15,027 nt of DNA from Deltaproteobacteria bacterium (GCA_019313105.1 JAFDBW010000177.1:1-15027), one strand, 5' to 3'. Shown: positions 9,189 to 14,444, counted from the stretch's first letter. Notes: generated by a model from the letters alone, not told the origin. A program made the numbers and translations.

Positions 9189-9232
9189 AAACAGCAGTTC
9201 AATGATGTTGAGAGTGAAAGGGACTTGACAAC

Positions 9233-9263
9233 AAAAAGGCCACCGGTTTTCGGTGGCCTTTTT
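9233..9263. terminator. Bidirectional rho-independent terminator
   Basis: AAAAAGGCCACC (9233-9244) pairs perfectly with GGTGGCCTTTTT (9252-9263), with one more G-C pair closing a GTTTT loop. The T-run on one strand and the A-run on the other make it work both ways. It would end the glutaminase unit on the plus strand and the cytochrome gene (stop at 9286) on the minus strand. Confidence 0.92.
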
Positions 9264-9285
9264 GCAGCATTGCGTAAGTTAACAG

Positions 9286-9555
9286 TTACTTCTTGTGGCA
9301 GTCGTTACACTTGGTCGGACCGTTCATCTCTTTGTGGCAGCCCTTGCAAGTCGTGTGGGCAAAGTCTTTGTCAACTGCGATCTTTGCCGGCTCGCCTTCG
9401 TGACACTTAGCACAATCGCCAAGCGCGTCCTGATGAGCCTTGTGATTAAAGGTTACGGTACCTTTCTTGTTGTCGTAGGTGTAGCTGTCCGCTGCGATAG
9501 CAACGTTGACACCGACGAATGCCAGCAGCATCATGATAATTACCAGTTTCTTCAT
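9286..9555 (-). CDS. Periplasmic triheme cytochrome c7 (PpcA-like)
   Basis: This 89-residue precursor has a Sec signal peptide at residues 1-21 (MKK, hydrophobic core, cleavage after AIA). The mature ~68 residues carry three CxxCH heme sites: CAKCH (48-52), CKGCH (70-74) and CNDCH (83-87). His38, His41 and His67 are the expected distal ligands, giving six axial histidines for three bis-His hemes. Length, the FNHKAHQ motif and the GPTKC...CHKK ending match the PpcA family of Geobacter/Desulfuromonas, which shuttles electrons across the periplasm during metal or electrode reduction. The start is ATG 9555, 5 nt after AGGAGG (minus strand, 9561-9566); an upstream in-frame ATG at 9573 would place the Shine-Dalgarno inside the gene. 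Which ppc paralogue it is cannot be said. Confidence 0.96.
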   Translation of the reverse strand: MKKLVIIMMLLAFVGVNVAIAADSYTYDNKKGTVTFNHKAHQDALGDCAKCHEGEPAKIAVDKDFAHTTCKGCHKEMNGPTKCNDCHKK

Positions 9556-9648
9556 TGTTTCCTCCTGATCCATAGAGTTTTAGTCCGGGCACGATTGCCT
9601 CAATATGTTTAGTGCATTTATAGCCGAACAGATCCGGAAAAACATCAG

Positions 9649-9682
9649 ACATCGAGTTATATGTCGCTAGATGTAGAGTTAT
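9649..9682. repeat. Imperfect direct repeat between divergent genes
   Basis: ACATCGAGTTAT (9649-9660) and ATGTAGAGTTAT (9671-9682) match at 9 of 12 positions with a 22-bp period, about two helical turns. They lie in the ~230-bp region between the cytochrome gene (minus) and the XRE regulator (plus), so a regulator-binding role is possible. The match is short and could be chance. The rest of this divergent region is AT-rich with no other clear structure. Confidence 0.25.
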
Positions 9683-9746
9683 TTTCTATTAATTACAGCA
9701 ACTTATCTGTCAAAAAATCTAGTAGGTAGACATGGCATTTTTCGTG

Positions 9747-9776
9747 TTTACTTGCTCTGTCGTCCCTTGGTAGACT
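9747..9776 (+). promoter_or_regulatory. Candidate promoter of the XRE gene (possibly leaderless)
   Basis: TTTACT (9747-9752) and TAGACT (9771-9776) are 18 bp apart and resemble -35 and -10 boxes (each 4 of 6). Transcription would start within a base or two of the ATG at 9784. No Shine-Dalgarno is seen before that ATG, which fits a leaderless message, but the boxes are weak. Confidence 0.3.
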
Positions 9777-9783
9777 CAGCGCC

Positions 9784-10698
9784 ATGAATCACACCGGTTA
9801 CGAAGACAGAGTGTCGACGGTTTGTATCGATGCAACGGAGGTCAAACGCATTCGCGAAGGTGCACAGCTTACCCAGCTGTACGTCAGCAAGGTGGTCGGT
9901 GTAACGACCGATACGATCTCTCGTTGGGAGAACAACCGCTACCCGACCATTCGTCGGGAAAATGCTCTGAAGCTGGCTGAAGCCCTGGACGTTCATCTCG
10001 ACGATATCCTGCTGAAACCCGTCGCAGCCGAGTCAGACGCTGCAATCATTCCCCGGAAAAGATCACCGCTTGTGTGGCTGGTCCTTGCAGTTATTCTACT
10101 CAGCGCGATTTTAGTCATCGGCTCATTTCTGACTCAATCACCTCCTCCTGCCGTGGCTGTTACAGCAGAGAGGCTTCTGCCGGCTTATGCTGCGCCTGGC
10201 AGTACTATCCCAGTACAGATCCGTTTAACGCATCGCTCCCAAAGTGGCGGTATCATCCTGCGTGAATATTTCCCGGCTGGCTGGAAAATCATCCAGGCCA
10301 ACCCACCAGCTTCGAGTCTGGATAATGTGCATGGCGTGGCGCGCTGGATTATCAAGGCCGGTGATGACCGAGACAGGGTTGTCTACCTGGTCCAGGTTGA
10401 TGTCGAGGCAAAAACGGATCCAACCGAGAACTTTCAGGGTGAAATCATTTCCAGTATGGAAGGCAGCCAGTCAGCGATCCCGGTTCAGGGAGAGAGTTCT
10501 ATCAAAGTCGCTCCTGTGCACTGGATTGACGCAAATGCTGATGGACGGATTGACGACGCAGAAATGCTCGAAGGCTCTTTCACCGTAGAGGATATGGCAG
10601 GCGTGCATATCAACTGGAATGACCTGGAAAGCCTCTGGGACGCAGGGAGTTATCGGTGGGATAAGAAGAAAGGCCGTTTTGTGCCTGAACCTGATTGA
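9784..10698 (+). CDS. Membrane-anchored XRE-family regulator with extracytoplasmic domain
   Basis: This 304-residue protein has a cytoplasmic Cro/C1-type helix-turn-helix domain (about 20-77, with LTQLYVSKVVGVTTDTISRW and the following RWENNR..P motif). A single membrane segment (about 95-115) follows a basic RKR stretch, and a ~185-residue domain should lie outside the membrane. The outer part has beta-rich segments (about 125-240) and an EF-hand/dockerin-like calcium loop, DANADGRIDDAE (249-260), with acidic or amide ligands at the expected 1, 3, 5 and 12 positions. One-component transmembrane regulation, sensing outside and binding DNA inside, is the natural inference. No Shine-Dalgarno precedes the ATG, so the start is uncertain; GTG 9811 is an in-frame alternative that leaves the domain intact. 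It diverges from the cytochrome gene and ends at the hairpin at 10747. Confidence 0.85.
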   Translation: MNHTGYEDRVSTVCIDATEVKRIREGAQLTQLYVSKVVGVTTDTISRWENNRYPTIRRENALKLAEALDVHLDDILLKPVAAESDAAIIPRKRSPLVWLVLAVILLSAILVIGSFLTQSPPPAVAVTAERLLPAYAAPGSTIPVQIRLTHRSQSGGIILREYFPAGWKIIQANPPASSLDNVHGVARWIIKAGDDRDRVVYLVQVDVEAKTDPTENFQGEIISSMEGSQSAIPVQGESSIKVAPVHWIDANADGRIDDAEMLEGSFTVEDMAGVHINWNDLESLWDAGSYRWDKKKGRFVPEPD

Positions 10699-10746
10699 CC
10701 GTAAGCACGGCACTCTTGACACGATTCCTGCGGTTCGTAGAAGAAA

Positions 10747-10790
10747 GCGCAGCGACCTTGTCGTTCAGGTCGCTGCGCGTTGGTTTTTTT
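10747..10790. terminator. Rho-independent terminator shared by convergent genes
   Basis: GCGCAGCGACC (10747-10757) pairs perfectly with GGTCGCTGCGC (10768-10778) around a 10-nt loop, and seven T residues follow at 10784-10790. On the minus strand the stem is followed by TTTCTTC. It ends the XRE gene and also the minus-strand run that stops at 10800. Confidence 0.9.
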
Positions 10791-10799
10791 CTCAACGAT

Positions 10800-10979
10800 T
10801 TAGATCGGTTTCGGATTGCACAAATTCTCTTTCCTGTTGACCTTGACTCCGCAATTAGCACAGACATATTGCGGATTTTCGTAGAGCTTGTTGATCTCCT
10901 CGTTGAGTGCCGTTGCCTTCAATTGACACATATGTAGCTCACAATGTTCTTCCGGGTTTGAGCAATCATTTTCAGACAT
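10800..10979 (-). CDS. 59-residue cysteine-rich, zinc-ribbon-like small protein
   Basis: This short gene opens MSENDCSNPEEHCEL and ends NLCNPKPI. It has six cysteines (6, 13, 18, 40, 43, 54), including a CANCG knuckle (40-44) paired with Cys54, suggesting a small metal-binding ribbon. The N-terminal part holds CSNPEEHCELHMC, which could supply further ligands. The middle (about 19-36) is likely helical. The start is fixed by AGGAGG (minus strand, 10987-10992) 7 nt upstream of ATG 10979. It lies 45 bp after the DUF2784 gene on the same strand and directly before the terminator at 10747-10790, so it is the last gene of that run. No function is recognised. Confidence 0.85.
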   Translation of the reverse strand: MSENDCSNPEEHCELHMCQLKATALNEEINKLYENPQYVCANCGVKVNRKENLCNPKPI

Positions 10980-11024
10980 GGGAAAACCTCCTCGTGTTTT
11001 ATTAAAAGTAACGCACTGGAATCA

Positions 11025-11405
11025 TTAGTCAACCTGTCGAGAGCGATTCCATATCCTGTTTAGTACGAAAAGGTAGACGACGAGGTTGGTGAAAATGACC
11101 ACAGCCCCCAGAAACCATTGCAATGAGCTGTCCAGGCGAAGCGGATAAATGATCGGGACCAAATAGTGTTCGATGAAACCACCGGAAAAACCGTGACCGG
11201 AAGCCAACTTTCTGAAGTGGTTCTCAAGCGGGGTCAATGGGCATGTTCTGCCGGCCCATTCCACCCATACTCCCCAAGCTGCTGCAGGCAGGTGAAACCA
11301 GATCATGCCGGTTCGGAACAGGCAGAGCAGGCCACCGAAGAGGACAAACAGGATAAAGCAGAGGTGCAGGGCCAGGGTCAGGTCAGCCAAAAAACGGTAG
11401 CCCAC
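11025..11405 (-). CDS. DUF2784 family integral membrane protein
   Basis: This 126-residue protein resembles DUF2784. It has a hydrophobic first helix (about 8-30), a second around 34-52 with FHLPAAAWGVWVEW, the CPLTPLEN motif, the GGFIEHYLVPIIYP motif, and a C-terminal membrane helix (about 93-116) ending in basic residues. Family function is unknown; the protein sits in the inner membrane. The start is GTG (11403-11405 on the minus strand), only 3 bp beyond the hydrolase stop, so translation is probably coupled. An ATG a few bases upstream is out of frame. No strong Shine-Dalgarno is seen. Confidence 0.9.
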   Translation of the reverse strand: MGYRFLADLTLALHLCFILFVLFGGLLCLFRTGMIWFHLPAAAWGVWVEWAGRTCPLTPLENHFRKLASGHGFSGGFIEHYLVPIIYPLRLDSSLQWFLGAVVIFTNLVVYLFVLNRIWNRSRQVD

Positions 11406-11408
11406 GAT

Positions 11409-12167
11409 TCATTCCCGTAAAGACGAAAGAAATTCATTCACCAGGGCAAAATATTGCCGTCCGTTGTCGAACATGATGGTGTTGTGGTTGCCGTCCGGGA
11501 AAATCTTCAAGCTGGTCGGCCCGCTGCACCAGTCGGCCAAGCGCTCGGCATGGCTGACATCGATCAGTCCGTCGTGAAGCGTGTGCAGAATCAGGGCCGG
11601 TCTGGAAAAATCAGACATGATGGCCCTGATATCGATGGCCCCTCTGATAGCTGCTGCAAGCCCTGCCGGGGTCGTGCCGAGTTCTCCGGGGTCGACGCGC
11701 AGCAGCAGTCTTTCGATCGGGTCGGCAATGGCGCTCTCGAGAATCATCCCGGCGACATTCGGGAACAGTTCCGCTGCCTTGATCGCAAAGAGTGAGCCGA
11801 CGGAACGTCCGAACAGGATGATTTTTTCCTCTGCGAATCCCGGAGCTTTGATCGTAGGTAATACGTCTTCGAGCATTTTGCCGAGCTGTGGAGTCCCCGT
11901 GGAACCGCCATAGCCACGGAACTCGGCAAAAAAACAGTTGCATCCCATACGGTTGATCAGCCCGGGAAAACCATCGAGATAGTCAGCGACGACTTCGCCG
12001 TTGCCATGGAAATGGACAACAGTCGGCGCAGCAGGGTCCATTTCATGGTATGCACAGGCCAGGCGTGTCCCGTCGGCACAAGCGACCCAGAACGGTTCCG
12101 CAGGGGCTTCCGCCCGGGGAAAAAAGTAGCGTTCACTGATCAGGTGGTGATCCAGAAGCGATGTCAT
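11409..12167 (-). CDS. Alpha/beta hydrolase family protein
   Basis: This 252-residue alpha/beta hydrolase shows the oxyanion-hole motif HFHGNGE (52-58), the nucleophile elbow GRSVGS with Ser122, a likely acid Asp199 in LHTLHDGLID (Asp203 is the alternative) and His228 in GNHNTI. It has no signal peptide or membrane segment, so it should be cytosolic. The sequence resembles BEM46/YfhR-type serine hydrolases, for which substrates are mostly unknown. The gene lies 25 bp after the YqaE-like gene and 3 bp before DUF2784, in one minus-strand run. The Shine-Dalgarno before ATG 12167 is weak, so coupling to the upstream gene is possible. Confidence 0.92.
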   Translation of the reverse strand: MTSLLDHHLISERYFFPRAEAPAEPFWVACADGTRLACAYHEMDPAAPTVVHFHGNGEVVADYLDGFPGLINRMGCNCFFAEFRGYGGSTGTPQLGKMLEDVLPTIKAPGFAEEKIILFGRSVGSLFAIKAAELFPNVAGMILESAIADPIERLLLRVDPGELGTTPAGLAAAIRGAIDIRAIMSDFSRPALILHTLHDGLIDVSHAERLADWCSGPTSLKIFPDGNHNTIMFDNGRQYFALVNEFLSSLRE

Positions 12168-12192
12168 GACTCATATCCCGGCAAACAGGCAA

Positions 12193-12354
12193 CTATTTCT
12201 TGGTGACGACAAGCCAGAGCGCATGCACCATCCCTGGCAAGCCTCCCAGAAGGGTCAGAACGATGTTGACCCAGAAGTGCAGGGTCAACCCGACCTGCAT
12301 GAACGCTGCAACAGGAGGCAGAAAAATAGCCAGAAGGATTTTGACAATGTCCAT
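12193..12354 (-). CDS. YqaE/Pmp3 family small membrane protein
   Basis: This 53-residue protein opens MDIVKILLAIFLPPVAAFMQ, followed by a turn and a second membrane helix holding WVNIVLTLLGGLPGMVHALW, then VVTKK. The two helices with LPP in the first and LGGLPGMVHALW in the second are the signature of the YqaE/Pmp3 family. Family members sit in the cytoplasmic membrane and are linked to salt, cold or membrane-potential stress. The start is ATG 12354 behind AAGGAGT (minus strand, 12361-12367); the ATG 5 bases upstream is out of frame. It appears to be the first gene of the minus-strand run 12354-10800. A larger ORF in another frame over the same bases shows no protein character. Confidence 0.92.
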   Translation of the reverse strand: MDIVKILLAIFLPPVAAFMQVGLTLHFWVNIVLTLLGGLPGMVHALWLVVTKK

Positions 12355-12390
12355 AACATGACTCCTTGAAAGATAAAATAATTGGCAGAT

Positions 12391-12396
12391 AGTATA
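12391..12396 (-). promoter_or_regulatory. Candidate -10 box for the YqaE run
   Basis: On the minus strand TATACT (12391-12396) lies ~37 bp before the YqaE ATG and matches the -10 consensus at 5 of 6 positions. No good -35 box is seen at 16-18 bp, which would suit an activator-dependent promoter. Inverted repeats lie just upstream at 12420-12492. Confidence 0.35.
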
Positions 12397-12419
12397 GCAG
12401 ATTGGCTAGGTCATGTATG

Positions 12420-12492
12420 GTTGCTTGCAACGTCTTCAGTTGCATACGGCAGATGACAAAATGTGTCATTAGGCGGACACCATGTGTGACAT
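12420..12492. repeat. Cluster of operator-like inverted repeats
   Basis: Three short palindromes sit close together: GTTGC-tt-GCAAC (12420-12431), ATGACA-aaatg-TGTCAT (12453-12469) and ATGT-gtg-ACAT (12482-12492), with a further TGACA nearby. They lie upstream of the YqaE run on the minus strand and of the 6S RNA candidate on the plus strand. The repeated TGACA/TGTCA half-sites suggest a dimeric regulator, but its identity cannot be told. From ~12500 to 12615 nothing else recognisable was seen. Confidence 0.4.
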
Positions 12493-12620
12493 GACATTGT
12501 TCCGGTACACATATACCGCTCTGGCGCCTGTAATGAGTATCGGCTCGTTCTGCGCGTAACTTATTGTAATAATTTTAGTTAACTGTAGGTGCCTTGTCTG
12601 CGTCGGCTTTTTTTAAGGTC

Positions 12621-12659
12621 TTGGCACGCAATTGGCAATCTCAATACTGCAAATAAAAT
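12621..12659 (+). promoter_or_regulatory. Candidate sigma70-type promoter of the 6S RNA
   Basis: TTGGCA occurs twice (12621-12626 and 12632-12637). The second copy is 16 bp from TAAAAT (12654-12659, 5 of 6 of the -10 consensus), giving a start near 12666. The first copy is 16 bp from AATACT (12643-12648), giving a start near 12655, which would include the outermost stem of the RNA. Confidence 0.5.
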
Positions 12660-12825
12660 TTGGGTCGCGCGGTATCCGGTCTGGCAGCGTCTAGAACATT
12701 GGAAAGAAAAACTCCCGGGTAGAGCGTGGTGAGCAAGCCTGTCATCGAACAGGAAGCCTGAAGCGACTTTCAGGGACCAAAATTCAAAGCAGGGCGCAGC
12801 CCAGCCAAACCGCCACCCAAAAGGT
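12659..12825 (+). ncRNA. ssrS: Candidate 6S RNA
   Basis: 6S RNA binds sigma70-RNA polymerase as a promoter mimic. Two lines of evidence support the call. First, a long closing stem is interrupted only by small bulges: TTTGGGT (12659-12665) with ACCCAAA (12815-12821), GCGGT (12669-12673) with ACCGC (12809-12813), and GGtCTGGCaGCG (12678-12689) with CGCaGcCCAGCC (12795-12806). Second, the apical part resembles E. coli 6S: TGGTGAGCA (12727-12735), a hairpin CCTGT...ACAGG (12738-12753), then AAGCCT (12754-12759), as in E. coli TGGTGAGCA, CTCGG...CCGAG, AAGCCT. The large unpaired regions between match the 6S central bubble. At about 160 nt it is slightly shorter than the E. coli RNA. The 3' end is uncertain; the primary transcript may reach the hairpin at 12854. 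No protein gene fits the stretch. Confidence 0.78.
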
Positions 12826-12853
12826 AATAACCCCGCCTCCTCCTTCGACGGGT

Positions 12854-12896
12854 AAAAGCTCGCCCCGGTTCTCCATGAATCGGGGTGAGCTTTTTT
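12854..12896 (+). terminator. Rho-independent terminator after the 6S RNA
   Basis: AAAAGCTCGCCCCG (12854-12867) pairs with CGGGGTGAGCTTTT (12881-12894) with a single G-T wobble, followed by a run of six T (12891-12896). It has no protein-coding gene just upstream, which supports a non-coding transcript ending here. Confidence 0.88.
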
Positions 12897-12910
12897 GGGC
12901 AGCCTGCGGA

Positions 12911-12929
12911 ACCCCTCGGGGTATTTTTT
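12911..12929 (+). terminator. Second, weaker terminator-like hairpin
   Basis: ACCC-CTCG-GGGT (12911-12922) is a 4-bp stem with a CUCG tetraloop followed by A and six T (12924-12929). It lies 15 bp after the stronger hairpin and may be a back-up terminator. Confidence 0.5.
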
Positions 12930-12962
12930 GTAAATAACTATGTTGCAAGACGCGTTTTGGGG

Positions 12963-12968
12963 TATAAT
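12963..12968 (+). promoter_or_regulatory. Candidate -10 box of the membrane protein gene
   Basis: A perfect TATAAT lies 48 bp before the ATG at 13017 and after the terminators at 12854-12929. The nearest -35-like TTGCAA (12943-12948) is only 14 bp away, so the -35 assignment is open. Confidence 0.45.
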
Positions 12969-13016
12969 CAAACCACTGGATTTAATAGAATTATTACCCT
13001 GACCATAAAGAACAAT

Positions 13017-13838
13017 ATGACTCGTCTGAAACCCGCTTCGCTCGTCTTCTGCCTGTTTATCCTCTGCATCAGCCTGACAACTGCTTTTGCCCAATCAGCC
13101 GATGATTTGCAGGTCGATATCGTCGCTGTCGATCCTGCCGACAGCGCAACACTCGGCAATGATGAAAAGCTGTATGTCAAGGTCCGTTACGAGACAGAGA
13201 TCCCGATGCGTTTCCAGGCTATTGCGATGCGCGAGGGTTCGCCTCTCGAGGTTGGGGCAATCAAGAATCCGGCGGCCTTGCATGCCCCCGGGGCAGGTGA
13301 GGCGCTGGCATGGGTCATGTACTTGAACCCGACACATGTCGATGCGGTGAGGATCGTTGTCCTGGATGAAGCGTGGCAGCCGGTACATCAGCTCTCACAT
13401 CAAGCGGATGTGACATGGCAGGGCGTCGCTTCGGCTCAACCGAGAAAGCCGGCAGAATGGGTTCCTCCACTGATTAAGGCCGAACTCCGCAAGATCGATT
13501 ATCTCTATGATCCTGCCCCTCAGAGATATGGAGTTCTCCTCGACATCCTATTCTTTCTCAACCTCGCAGCGATTCCTGTTTATGTCCTCTTGCAACTGCA
13601 TATGTTGTGGCGTTACCGTTATCGCTGGCGCGAACTTGCCGTGATACCGATCTTTCCCTACTTAATTGTCGGGTTTTACGTCGTTGCAGGTTTGGATATC
13701 GAGACCTCATTCTTGGTGACTTTTCTCTTCCGTTACACGCTCTGCGCATTGTTATGGCTGGTTCTCGTGTGGCTGGCCAAGCGATTCTGGCAACATAAGC
13801 TTCCCCCACCAAAATTATATAAGCCACCGAAAGACTGA
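13017..13838 (+). CDS. Signal-peptide membrane protein of unknown function
   Basis: This 273-residue protein has a Sec signal peptide (about 1-25, cleavage after AFA). A beta-rich extracytoplasmic domain follows (about 30-150), opening DLQVDIVAVDPADSATLGND, with a TWQG segment near 133. Three membrane helices lie at about 171-196, 206-226 and 231-254, with a basic, proline-rich tail (PPPKLYKPPKD). A very basic loop, RYRYRWRE, separates the first two helices. I recognise no family. ATG 13017 is chosen because it gives a clean signal peptide and follows TATAAT at 12963; the same frame is open further upstream to 12885, but that would overlap the terminators and the promoter. The Shine-Dalgarno is weak (AAAG). 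It appears to be a single-gene unit. Confidence 0.82.
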   Translation: MTRLKPASLVFCLFILCISLTTAFAQSADDLQVDIVAVDPADSATLGNDEKLYVKVRYETEIPMRFQAIAMREGSPLEVGAIKNPAALHAPGAGEALAWVMYLNPTHVDAVRIVVLDEAWQPVHQLSHQADVTWQGVASAQPRKPAEWVPPLIKAELRKIDYLYDPAPQRYGVLLDILFFLNLAAIPVYVLLQLHMLWRYRYRWRELAVIPIFPYLIVGFYVVAGLDIETSFLVTFLFRYTLCALLWLVLVWLAKRFWQHKLPPPKLYKPPKD

Positions 13839-13927
13839 TAGGTTCCCCATGCTAAAATCATAGACCCTGTTCGTGCTTTGGGCTGGCGGACTGGCTTGTT
13901 GAAAATCTCTCCTTATACAATCAGGAG

Positions 13928-13955
13928 AATTATTACCGGATCGTTGTAAATAATT
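13928..13955. repeat. AT-rich inverted repeat upstream of the riboswitch promoter
   Basis: AATTATTAC (13928-13936) and GTAAATAATT (13946-13955) are near-perfect inverted copies (one extra A), with a 9-bp spacer, ending 8 bp before the -35 box at 13964. The position suits an activator or repressor site. The remaining 13839-13927 stretch shows nothing clear. Confidence 0.35.
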
Positions 13956-13963
13956 AGAACCGG

Positions 13964-13991
13964 TTGACAGCCCTGCGATTAACGGTAAATT
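13964..13991 (+). promoter_or_regulatory. Sigma70-type promoter of the riboswitch transcript
   Basis: A perfect -35 TTGACA (13964-13969) is 16 bp from TAAATT (13986-13991, 4 of 6). The predicted start near 13998 is ~10 nt before the conserved aptamer core, so the whole riboswitch is in the leader. Confidence 0.7.
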
Positions 13992-13999
13992 GAGCGATT

Positions 14000-14090
14000 A
14001 TAAGATAAAGCCAAACCTGCCGTGAGGTGGGGACGGAAAGTCACGGGTCTTATCTTCAATTCCTTCAAGAGATCGCCGGGCTGCCAGAAA
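14000..14090 (+). promoter_or_regulatory. GEMM-I (cyclic-di-GMP-I) riboswitch aptamer
   Basis: The core reads AGCCAAACC, a P2 hairpin CCTGCC-GTGA-GGTGGG with a GNRA loop, GGGACGGAAAGTCACGGGTCT, a second hairpin, then GCCGGGCTGCC. This follows the GEMM-I pattern (GGGCAAACC ... GGGACGCAAAGCCACGGGUCU ... AGCCGGGUUGCC). Aligned without gaps to the V. cholerae Vc2 aptamer, the ligand-contacting G20 (14010), A47 (14037) and C92 (14084) are all kept. The core pair G21-C46 is replaced by C (14011) and G (14036), a compensated swap. G at position 20 argues for cyclic di-GMP rather than 3',3'-cGAMP. It lies between a good promoter and a terminator, in the leader of the 76-residue gene at 14210. Confidence 0.88.
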
Positions 14091-14116
14091 CATCATTCTG
14101 GTAGCCCGGTTTTTTT
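14076..14116 (+). terminator. Riboswitch expression-platform terminator
   Basis: CCGGGCTGCCAGAA (14076-14089) pairs with TTCTGGTAGCCCGG (14096-14109) with one G-T wobble and a 6-nt loop, followed by seven T (14110-14116). Its 5' arm contains the 3' conserved part of the aptamer, including the C92 equivalent, so aptamer folding and terminator folding exclude each other. This predicts that ligand binding turns the downstream gene on. Confidence 0.9.
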
Positions 14117-14209
14117 AAAAGGCAAGACCTATATTTGGGATTGAAGTCAACTTAGCCTTGTCAATCGCAATCGTGACCTTGTCAAAGGATTTAGAGTGGA
14201 GGTTCCTTC

Positions 14210-14440
14210 ATGTATATCCCGATTGTACTGAGTGGCGGTCAAGTAGACTTAGTCAGTAAAGAAGAGCTACAGTTTCTGCTGGATGTCCATCAGATCATGC
14301 TCTTTAAACGTTCGGATGGATGGGTGTTTGTGGGGCAGGACAAGATGCGCGTAGGGAGTGCCCCATACAATGGAAAAGAATTCCGAAAGCACGAGGACTT
14401 TTCAACCGTTCAGGATGAAGTGTTTTCACTAGACGCTTGA
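14210..14440 (+). CDS. 76-residue protein under riboswitch control, unknown function
   Basis: This small soluble protein has no cysteine, signal peptide or membrane segment. It opens MYIPIVLSGGQVDLVSKEEL, contains FKRSDGWVFVGQDKMR (about 32-47), and ends in an acidic tail. The pattern of strand, helix (LQFLLDVHQI) and strand (WVFVGQD) suggests a compact alpha/beta fold. I do not know a named family for it, though short proteins of this style occur in Geobacter-like genomes. The start is fixed by GGAGG (14198-14202) 7 nt before ATG 14210. It is the only gene between the GEMM-I riboswitch and the convergent hemerythrin pseudogene, whose stop lies at 14445, so it is the direct target of the riboswitch. 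Confidence 0.85.
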   Translation: MYIPIVLSGGQVDLVSKEELQFLLDVHQIMLFKRSDGWVFVGQDKMRVGSAPYNGKEFRKHEDFSTVQDEVFSLDA

Positions 14441-14444
14441 TCTC

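Noticed and set aside
12164..12469. 101-residue minus-strand frame over the YqaE region
   Set aside because: The YqaE/Pmp3 gene in another frame (12354-12193) has a clear family signature and ribosome binding site, so this frame is a shadow.
12885..13016. Longer N-terminus for the membrane protein, starting at 12885
   Set aside because: It would begin inside a terminator stem and span the second hairpin and a TATAAT box, while ATG 13017 gives a clean signal peptide.
12579..13094. 171-residue minus-strand frame over the 6S RNA and terminators
   Set aside because: It runs through both terminator hairpins and the signal-peptide coding region of the plus-strand gene and has no protein character.
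14000..14090. Reading the riboswitch as a 3',3'-cGAMP (A20) variant
   Set aside because: That needs a one-base gap in AAAGCCAAACC. The ungapped alignment keeps G20 and explains both changed core bases as a compensated pair swap.
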